Source: JAHFUI01 sp041485905 (GTDB lineage Bacteria > Acidobacteriota > Vicinamibacteria > Vicinamibacterales > CAVVIG01). From it: a stretch of DNA of 10,994 nt. The stretch is from contig JBGPKK010000152.1 of assembly GCA_041485905.1 (NCBI GenBank), positions 1-10,994 on the forward strand, read 5' to 3'. Shown here piece after piece: positions 5,537 through 10,994 of this stretch. The notes beneath the pieces were generated by a model. That model did not search any database and was not told the origin of the DNA. It saw nothing but the letters and a program-made list of their open reading frames with translations. The position numbers and the translations under genes are program-made. Position 1 is the stretch's first letter. Every line of letters begins with the position of its first letter.

Positions 5537-6864
5537 GTGAACGCCAGCACAAGAGCCGCCGCGACCGCAGTGTTGATGAAATTCAGCATGTCATTGTTCA
5601 GAATGCCGGGTCCCTCCAGCGTCGCGCCGAGAAGGCTCTCGACGAATGCCGCGGCGGTTGCCGCTACGACGACGACCACCATCATCGACCAGGCGATGTG
5701 GCCCAGCGCGATCGCCAGCGCCGCCAGCGCGAGCGCCGACACGATGCCGGCGGCGGTGCCTTCCAGCGAGACCGCGCCGGGCGTTCCGGGTTTGACGCGG
5801 CGGAACGTCGGGACAAGAAAGGTCGTGCGGCCCCAGGCTTTGCCGATTTCGCTCGCCACAGTATCGCTGCCGGCCGCTGTCAGCGCTGCGACAAGCGCCA
5901 GCCATGCGGCGGCTCGGTACGGTGTCGTCGCGGCCGCAACGGCGGCGGCGGCGGCGACTCCGCAATTGGCGATGGCATTGCCCGCGCCGCGCCGGCCCTC
6001 GCGATCCTCTTCGATGCCGAGCAGCACCTTGCGTTCGAGACCAAGACGCGACGCGACGGACGCGAGCGCGAACGTCGCGAACAGCAGCACCCACGCGGAC
6101 CACCCCGCAGCGGCGTACATGGTCGTGCCGATGAGGGTCCCGGCAATTGCGCCGGACCTCGACACCGCGCCCGCCCGGAATCCGCTCCACGCAACCAGGA
6201 GATTAACGGCAAGCGCCCACGGCAACGCGGCCATGACGTAAGGCCACGACTGGCGCGCCGCGCCGGCGGTCATCATGCTCGCCAGCCACAGCACGGCGGC
6301 GGCTGTCAACGGCACGGAGATGTTGTCGTCAAGCCGGACAGGGATTGTTTCGACCAGTGCCGTCGCGATCGCGGCGGCGAGCGGCGCGAGGATCACGAAC
6401 CACAGCGACGGCTCAGGAACGACCGACGGTCGTATCCACCACGCGACCGCACTCGCGCCGACCGCTCCACAGATGAGGAAGCCGATCGTTCCGGCGATCG
6501 TCTTGTCACGGTTCCACGGCCAGTGCGCCCCGCCGGCCCACCGCCCGACGAGCGTCGCCATTCCGTCGCCGAACGCGAGAACGCCCCAGGCGGCGCCGGC
6601 GATGTCGAGACGAGTCGGGAACGTGAGCACCAGAAGGAGGATCGCCAGCGGATAGAGCAGGATGCCGATCGGCAAGCCGCGCGCTTCGTCGGCGGGACGA
6701 TACAGGCGCCGGCCTCCGATCCGGGGAAGCAGAAACAGATTGAACGCGAGCGCCGTCGCTGCCAACCCCGCGGCCTCCATCCATGTGAGCCCTCGTAGCA
6801 GGAACGCGAACGCCCCCGATCCGATATGGATCCACTGACGGGCCTTCTCCGAATGCGAGGTCAC
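5533..6864 (-). CDS. Fused phytol kinase (VTE5-like) and phytyl-phosphate kinase (VTE6/DUF92-like)
   Basis: The 443-residue polytopic membrane protein has two domains. The N-terminal part (about 1-200) resembles the CTP-dependent phytol/dolichol kinase family: ARQWIHIGSG near the start, FGDGMATLVGR (98-108), WNRDKTIAGT (117-126) and VETIPVRLDDN (171-181). The C-terminal part (about 210-443) has the DUF92/TMEM19 pattern of VTE6: SGAIAGTLIG, GSDTVASEIGKAWG (332-345), RRVKPGTPGAVSLEGT (355-370) and NNDMLNFINT near the end. In plants VTE5 makes phytyl phosphate and VTE6 makes phytyl diphosphate, so the fusion could do both steps on one prenyl alcohol; the true substrate is unknown. The start is a GTG at 6862-6864 that overlaps the upstream SDR stop by GTGA. 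Its own stop overlaps the ubiA ATG. Domain identity is good; the reaction is inferred. Confidence 0.85.
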   Translation of the reverse strand: MTSHSEKARQWIHIGSGAFAFLLRGLTWMEAAGLAATALAFNLFLLPRIGGRRLYRPADEARGLPIGILLYPLAILLLVLTFPTRLDIAGAAWGVLAFGDGMATLVGRWAGGAHWPWNRDKTIAGTIGFLICGAVGASAVAWWIRPSVVPEPSLWFVILAPLAAAIATALVETIPVRLDDNISVPLTAAAVLWLASMMTAGAARQSWPYVMAALPWALAVNLLVAWSGFRAGAVSRSGAIAGTLIGTTMYAAAGWSAWVLLFATFALASVASRLGLERKVLLGIEEDREGRRGAGNAIANCGVAAAAAVAAATTPYRAAAWLALVAALTAAGSDTVASEIGKAWGRTTFLVPTFRRVKPGTPGAVSLEGTAAGIVSALALAALAIALGHIAWSMMVVVVVAATAAAFVESLLGATLEGPGILNNDMLNFINTAVAAALVLAFT

Positions 6865-7796
6865 GGCCCGAGCGCCTCGACGGTCCGTGTCACACCTTCG
6901 ACGAGCGGCGTCATCGTGTAGTCGAGCTCGCGTACCGCCTCGCTGCTGTCAAGCGACCAGTCATGACGGAAAATCTCGACGGCACCGCGGGTGATGAGGG
7001 GCAGTCCGCCGAACAGCCGCACGCGACACTCTTCGGCGGTGCCGATGGCGGTTGCCAGCGGAAACGGCAGCCGTCGCGGCACGGTGCGTCCGGTGATCTG
7101 CTGCACGATGGTGAAGACCTGCTGCTGCGGCCGATTGTCGCCGCCCAGTCTGTACCGCGCGCCGATCCGTCCACGCTCGAGCGCCGACACGACACCGCGC
7201 GCGACGTCGTCGACGTACGAAAAGGACCACGGGTTCTCCGGACCGATGAGGCCCGGCAGCCGACCCCTGAGATGATCGGCGATCAGCCGGCCGACGAGAT
7301 TGCCCTCGGTCATCGATCCCGGGCCGTAGACGACGCCGGGATACACGCGCACGAGCGGACTTCCGCCGCGCAGGCGGTCGTCGGCGAGACGATCGGCGGC
7401 GATCTTCGTGCGCGCATAATCATTGGCTTCGACCGGCGCGGACCGATCGCGCGGCGGCAACGCGAGGAACGACGAAACGTAGAGCACGCGCGGAACGTGG
7501 AGCGCCCGAGCGACGTCGAGCACATGTCGCAGCCCGCCGACGTTCACGTCGTCGAAGTCGCGCGAACGCCGCCGCCAGATGCTGACCAGCGCGGCCATGT
7601 GGCAGATCGCGTCGCACCCCGCAGCGGCCCGCTCGATCGCGCCGCGATCGCGGACGTCGCCGTCGGTCAGCGTGCCAGGCAAGCCGCTTCGACTGGCCGT
7701 CCGCGCGAATACCACCACGTCGTGTCCGCGAGCGGCGACCGCTCGCACCACCGTGCGCCCCAGGTAGCCGGTGCCACCGGTGATGAGCACTCTCAC
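6861..7796 (-). CDS. Extended SDR, farnesol-dehydrogenase-like (HpnA-related) NAD(P)-dependent oxidoreductase
   Basis: This 311-residue extended short-chain dehydrogenase has the dinucleotide-binding TGGTGYLG (residues 6-13), GDVRD (46-50), MAALVSIW, NVGGLRHVL and the catalytic Ser108/109, Tyr127 and Lys131 (YARTK). From RVYPGVVYGPG through GRLPGLIG, SFSYVDDVARG and ALERGRIGARYRLGG it resembles the plant farnesol dehydrogenase At4g33360 and the hopanoid-associated HpnA group. A prenol or sterol-like substrate is therefore plausible, but a sugar epimerase role is not excluded. The protein lacks membrane segments. The start is GTG at 7794-7796, with no Shine-Dalgarno; the bases before it are heptamer repeats. 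It heads a tightly coupled set with the kinase fusion and UbiA, which favours a job in prenyl-alcohol metabolism. Confidence 0.82.
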   Translation of the reverse strand: MRVLITGGTGYLGRTVVRAVAARGHDVVVFARTASRSGLPGTLTDGDVRDRGAIERAAAGCDAICHMAALVSIWRRRSRDFDDVNVGGLRHVLDVARALHVPRVLYVSSFLALPPRDRSAPVEANDYARTKIAADRLADDRLRGGSPLVRVYPGVVYGPGSMTEGNLVGRLIADHLRGRLPGLIGPENPWSFSYVDDVARGVVSALERGRIGARYRLGGDNRPQQQVFTIVQQITGRTVPRRLPFPLATAIGTAEECRVRLFGGLPLITRGAVEIFRHDWSLDSSEAVRELDYTMTPLVEGVTRTVEALGP

Positions 7797-7799
7797 AAA

Positions 7800-7898
7800 C
7801 TTAGAACTTAGAACTTAGAACTCAAAACTGAAAGGTCAAAACTGAAAGCTCAAAAAGACAATCTCAGTCCCTTTGAGTTCTCACCTCTAAGTTCTAAG
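7800..7898. repeat. Heptamer-repeat spacer with a 27-bp imperfect inverted repeat
   Basis: From 7801 to 7856 the sequence falls into eight successive 7-base units: TTAGAAC three times, then TCAAAAC, TGAAAGG, TCAAAAC, TGAAAGC and TCAAAAA. The stretch 7800-7826 pairs with 7872-7898 at 24 of 27 positions, leaving a 45-base loop. The right arm runs into the upstream gene: its last codons and TAG stop (7887-7898) are part of the repeat. AT content is much higher than around it. On the minus strand the TTCTAAG units give TAAGTT hexamers right before the GTG of the next gene, which may act as -10-like sequences. It may be a mobile or expanded repeat, a hairpin between cistrons, or both. Confidence 0.8.
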
Positions 7899-8837
7899 CT
7901 CCCGAAGGGCCCCCCGCCAGTATTCGAGCAGGTCATCGAGCGTCTGTGAAAAAGGAATGATCGGCTCCCATCCGAGCTCGTCGCGGATCCGGCGAGCATC
8001 ACCCACAAGAAGCGGCACGTCGTTGAGCTGAAAGCGGCTCGGATCGACGCGGACGCGGATCGGCACCTTCGCGCGGGCACACAGCGCGTCGAGCAGCTCG
8101 CCGATGGCAATGGCTCGACCGGAGCTGATGTTGTAGGCGCGGCCGGGACCGCCGCGTTCGAGGATCGCCCGGTACGCCCGGACGGTGTCGCGGACATCGG
8201 TTACCTCGCGCTGGGCGTCGAGATTGCCGACGACCACCTCGGGCGCGTGCATGCCCGCCTCGATCTCCGCAATCTGCTTCGCGAACCCGGGAGCGGCAAA
8301 TGAGGGATCCTGCCTGGCGCCGATATGGTTGAACGCGCGGCCGATCGTGACGCTCAGTCCGTCGGTCGAGGCGCGCGCCCCCAGAAGCTCCTGTGCGAGT
8401 TTGCTGAGACCGTACGGATTGGGCGGGATGAGCGGGTGCTCTTCGGTGAGCGGTTCATTGGCGGGTCGATACACCATCGCCGAGCTCGGGATCATGACGC
8501 GCGCTGCGAGGTCGGCCTGCTGCAGTGCCTGCAGCAGGTGATGGGTTCCCCGCACGTTGACTGCGAACGTCGATTCCGTCGCGTTCCAGGATCGGCCCGC
8601 GTGCGCCGCGCCGGCGCAGTGATAGACGGCGGCGGGCCGCACGTGGTCGATGGCCTGCCGAACAGCGTCGAGGTCGAGCAGGTCGACCGCCTGCCATGTC
8701 GTCCGCGGCGCTGCGTGAGCGGGGCGCCCACCGGGCCTGTGCCAGGCGACGATGTTGCGTGGCTCCGCGGCGAGCAGCTCGATCAGATGGCTCCCCGCGA
8801 AGCCGGCGGCGCCCGTGACGAGAATCGGACTCGGCAT
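7887..8837 (-). CDS. GDP-4-keto-6-deoxymannose reductase-like SDR (NAD-dependent epimerase/dehydratase family)
   Basis: This 316-residue extended SDR has TGAAGFAGSH (residues 8-17), YHCAGAAHAGRSW, the catalytic Ser118/119, Tyr142 and Lys146 (YGLSK), GRAFNHIG and QREVTDVRDTVRAY. The HIGARQDPSFAAPGFAKQIA stretch and GNLDAQREVTDVRD are typical of GDP-6-deoxy-D-mannose reductase (Rmd) and its relatives, which make GDP-D-rhamnose for surface polysaccharides. Other 6-deoxy-sugar epimerases are alternatives. It is cytosolic, with no signal or membrane part. The ATG is at 8835-8837, 15 bases after the lptD stop, with no clear Shine-Dalgarno, so it probably shares lptD's message. The last codons (Leu-Arg-Thr-stop) belong to the repeat that follows, so the natural C-terminus may have been altered. 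Partner genes for GDP-mannose are not in the window. Confidence 0.85.
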   Translation of the reverse strand: MPSPILVTGAAGFAGSHLIELLAAEPRNIVAWHRPGGRPAHAAPRTTWQAVDLLDLDAVRQAIDHVRPAAVYHCAGAAHAGRSWNATESTFAVNVRGTHHLLQALQQADLAARVMIPSSAMVYRPANEPLTEEHPLIPPNPYGLSKLAQELLGARASTDGLSVTIGRAFNHIGARQDPSFAAPGFAKQIAEIEAGMHAPEVVVGNLDAQREVTDVRDTVRAYRAILERGGPGRAYNISSGRAIAIGELLDALCARAKVPIRVRVDPSRFQLNDVPLLVGDARRIRDELGWEPIIPFSQTLDDLLEYWRGALRELRT

Positions 8838-8852
8838 CGGGAAGCTACGTCG

Positions 8853-10994
8853 TTAGCGTGGAATGCCCGACAACGCGCCGCTGAACGGCGAGAAGTTTCC
8901 GAGGCCGGCGAGCGTGAATGACATGAAGAACCGGTGATCGGCCGCCAGACCCGTGAACGTGGAACCGAAGCCGAGGCGGAAGGTCTGGTACTCGAATGCG
9001 AGGCCGCAGCATTGGGAGTTGTAGAACCCCGTCAGCCGCTGCTGCAGCATGCCCCCGTTGATGACGTCGTAATTCAACGAGTAGATGCCGCCCAGACGGT
9101 TGTCGCGCATGTGCAGGTTGGTCGCGGCGCTGAGGTAATGAGTCACAAGGCTTGGATCGTCGAAGCCGGTCAGGCCCGGGATGAGCGCGCGCTTGCTCCA
9201 GCCGACCGTCTCCGTTAGACGGTTGGGCACGTCGTACGTCCCGCTCGCAGAAATGGTGCGCATGGCGAACAGGTAGTGGCTGTCGAACTCGGCTCGCACG
9301 GTCGCGCTGAGCCCATTGACGACTGACGCGGTGCCGCTCAACGAAATCGGGGAAAAGTTGCTCGGCGCTGCGCCCGTGAAACTGGTCGTGTACTGCTGGT
9401 CGACTTGTGACGCGAGATCGTTGGTGTAGTAGGTCTGCCTCACGTCGATGCTGAAAATCGTGACCGCGGTTGCGTGTCCTGTGGTTGCCAGTCCTGTCTT
9501 CTGCGGCCGTTTGGCATAGACGCGGTTGGTCACTCCGTAGGTGTACTGGGTCACGCCGCCAATAATTGAATCGAGCCCATCAAGCTTCACGACCCGATCG
9601 TAGTTATCGATCGCCGTTGTGCGGGAAAAGATCATGAACGGCTCGATCGTATGCTTGAACTTCTCGGCATATCCATTGTGTGGCGTGTCCCAGATGCGGT
9701 TGAAAACCGGACCGAGGAGCGATGACTGGATCGTGAAATACCGGCGGTTCAGGCTCTCGTCGACGACGTCCCCGGTTGTCGCGTTGGCACTGCGCGTGTA
9801 AAACGTATCGCGCCAATTGATCGTCGAGTTCACCGTGAACCAGGACCATTTCTTGAACGGATAGCGGATCGTCGGGGCGACGTCCACGCGCCCGAGGCTC
9901 GAGTTGACTGAGACGTCGTTCAATCGGCTGTCGCGCAGCAGGTAGGTGTAGTTGCCATTGAACCCAAAATATACCGGCGCTCCGAACAACGGCTGCTCGA
10001 TATTCGACACGGTTACCTGCGGCCACGTCCCCGAGACCGCCGAGCTGGTCGTTCCGTAAAAATATTCGCCGTGCTCGAGTGTCCCGTTAATCAAGAGTCC
10101 TGACGCGCGGCCGACGAGGTTCGCGCCGTACGAGCGCGAAGTACGCGTGGCGTCGTACACGTTGGTATTCACCGTCTGCATCGAGGTGATGCTGGAGAAG
10201 TAGTCGACGTGGGCGCGGGCCCGGAAATTTCCCGGCAGCACCGTGTTGGCATAGCCGCGCAGCTCGTAGCTCCGGCTGGCCGGCAAATCGCCCAGCGTGC
10301 CATCCGACAGCGGGTAGGTGGTTGCCCGCTGGTCCAGGATGTTCGAATGAAGTTCTCCGTCCGACCCTCCACCGAAGTTGTAGCGATACTCGCCCCCGAA
10401 CCCCTGACTCGCGTTCGAGAACCAGTCGTGCATGAATGTCGCATCCTCGCTGCGGTCAATCGCCCAGAAGAAGGCGTTGTGGAGCGACTGGCCGCGGAGC
10501 GTCGAGATGCCGTAAGTCGGAAGGAGAATGCCGGTCGCCCGGCCATCTCGCTTCGTCGGGTAGTACAGAATCGGGGTGTACAGCATCGGCACGCCCTTGA
10601 CGGTGAAGACCGCGTTGCGGAGCAGCGTGTAATGATCGAGGTTCAGCACCAGCGAAGTGGAGCTGAGCTGCCACCGGGGCGTGGGCTGGACGCACGTTGT
10701 GAAGCCGCCGTTCGTGATGGCGTATTTTCTGGGGCCGACCTTCTCGATCATCTCGCCGAAGAAGTACACGTCGGTGTCGGTCGGCGCCAGGGCCGCCGCG
10801 ACCGTTGTCGTCGGCATCGCGGGCGGTGCACCGGGCGTCCCGGCTGCCGGCGCGCGCGACTTTCCCGGTTGCACTGTCGCCATTCCCCAGGCGTTGTAAA
10901 AGGTGCCGAGTTTCGTTTTGATGTTGAATTCAGCGCGGTCGGCCGCAATGCGGCTGGTGGCCTGCGAGAGAACGACGTTCCCGGTTGCGATCGC
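8853..10994 (-). CDS. lptD: LPS-assembly protein LptD (OstA/Imp), N-terminus outside window
   Basis: LptD is the outer-membrane beta-barrel that, with LptE, inserts LPS into the outer leaflet. The frame is open to the window's end, so 713 residues are visible and an ATG at 10883 is internal. The first part is an LptA/OstA-like stretch (ATGNVVLSQATSRIAADRAEF, then KLGTFYNAWG), followed by a Pro/Ala/Thr-rich insert (10770-10871), VYFFGEMIEKVG and the barrel. MLYTPILYYPTKRDGRATGILLP is the well-kept LptD segment. Family cysteines are seen: one in GGFTTC (fragment residue 101) and an adjacent pair in SQCCGLAF (662-663), matching the pairing Cys173 and Cys724/725 of Escherichia coli. The barrel is rich in Tyr, Asn, Thr and Ser as expected. 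Signal peptide and start are not visible. The next gene follows after 15 bases. Confidence 0.9.
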   Translation of the reverse strand, partial: AIATGNVVLSQATSRIAADRAEFNIKTKLGTFYNAWGMATVQPGKSRAPAAGTPGAPPAMPTTTVAAALAPTDTDVYFFGEMIEKVGPRKYAITNGGFTTCVQPTPRWQLSSTSLVLNLDHYTLLRNAVFTVKGVPMLYTPILYYPTKRDGRATGILLPTYGISTLRGQSLHNAFFWAIDRSEDATFMHDWFSNASQGFGGEYRYNFGGGSDGELHSNILDQRATTYPLSDGTLGDLPASRSYELRGYANTVLPGNFRARAHVDYFSSITSMQTVNTNVYDATRTSRSYGANLVGRASGLLINGTLEHGEYFYGTTSSAVSGTWPQVTVSNIEQPLFGAPVYFGFNGNYTYLLRDSRLNDVSVNSSLGRVDVAPTIRYPFKKWSWFTVNSTINWRDTFYTRSANATTGDVVDESLNRRYFTIQSSLLGPVFNRIWDTPHNGYAEKFKHTIEPFMIFSRTTAIDNYDRVVKLDGLDSIIGGVTQYTYGVTNRVYAKRPQKTGLATTGHATAVTIFSIDVRQTYYTNDLASQVDQQYTTSFTGAAPSNFSPISLSGTASVVNGLSATVRAEFDSHYLFAMRTISASGTYDVPNRLTETVGWSKRALIPGLTGFDDPSLVTHYLSAATNLHMRDNRLGGIYSLNYDVINGGMLQQRLTGFYNSQCCGLAFEYQTFRLGFGSTFTGLAADHRFFMSFTLAGLGNFSPFSGALSGIPR
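10770..10871 (-). other. Pro/Ala/Thr-rich insert inside LptD
   Basis: About 34 residues (QPGKSRAPAAGTPGAPPAM and onward to TDTD) of low-complexity sequence interrupt the OstA-like part of LptD. The segments on both sides read as normal beta-strand sequence. It is most simply a disordered loop, and it keeps the reading frame. Confidence 0.5.

Noticed and set aside
4685..6241. Long plus-strand open frame of 518 codons opposite ubiA and the kinase fusion
   Set aside because: Its product is full of Arg, Ala, His and Ser with no recognisable motif, and it lies antisense to two genes with clear motifs and coupled ends. It is a GC-driven shadow frame.
5698..6798. Plus-strand frame of 366 codons opposite the kinase fusion
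   Set aside because: Composition is dominated by Arg, Asp and Gly, without motifs; antisense to a motif-rich membrane protein.
6963..7811. Plus-strand frame of 282 codons opposite the farnesol-dehydrogenase-like SDR
   Set aside because: Antisense to a full SDR with binding and catalytic motifs; no family seen.
7801..7856. Possible CRISPR array or Rho-independent terminator in the heptamer spacer
   Set aside because: Units are only 7 bases and contiguous, so not CRISPR. The inverted repeat has a 45-base loop and no T run after it, so it is not a standard terminator.
10881..10883. ATG at 10883 as the LptD start
   Set aside because: The frame continues to the end of the window with OstA-like sequence upstream, and no signal peptide follows this ATG.

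Overview
The window looks like part of a chromosome of a high-GC, diderm (LPS-exporting) bacterium. An lptD-type outer-membrane gene, an HtpX protease, long Ala/Arg-rich proteins, GTG starts next to ATG starts and several promoters placed directly on start codons would fit Acidobacteriota, perhaps the Vicinamibacteria. That placement is inference from style, not proof. No rRNA, tRNA, CRISPR array, prophage or transposase gene is seen. Coding density is high and no gene-free stretch exceeds 170 bases.

Left part (1-3212). The window opens inside thiC (thiamine pyrimidine synthesis). Next comes a small coiled-coil gene built on a 39-bp in-frame tandem repeat. It runs head-on into a minus-strand pair: a secreted Pro/Ala-rich protein of unknown function and, overlapping its stop by 4 bases, a 49-codon remnant that reads as the N-terminus of a DJ-1/PfpI-family protein. 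A 167-bp divergent region then holds two start-proximal promoters facing outward, a perfect 9-bp hairpin and three copies of a 24-25 bp repeat, and leads into htpX.

Right part (3254-10994), all on the minus strand. Read in the direction of transcription it runs: lptD (5' end outside the window), a GDP-4-keto-6-deoxymannose-reductase-like SDR, a 90-bp heptamer-repeat spacer with a long inverted repeat, a farnesol-dehydrogenase-like SDR, a phytol kinase/phytyl-phosphate kinase (VTE5-VTE6) fusion, a UbiA prenyltransferase, a tiny basic exported protein, and then a radical SAM gene of the Rv2578c/SPL type behind its own control region. The SDR, kinase fusion and UbiA genes are joined by 4-base stop/start overlaps (GTGA, ATGA), and the small gene follows 13 bases later with a strong Shine-Dalgarno.

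How the genes may work together: the SDR, the two-step kinase fusion and the UbiA enzyme together look like a prenyl-alcohol handling operon. The kinases would take a prenol to the monophosphate and then the diphosphate, the SDR would oxidise or reduce the prenol, and UbiA would transfer the prenyl group to an acceptor that is not evident here. This is the most interesting system in the window and is an inference from family membership and gene coupling. LptD and the sugar-nucleotide SDR upstream point to cell-surface LPS work.
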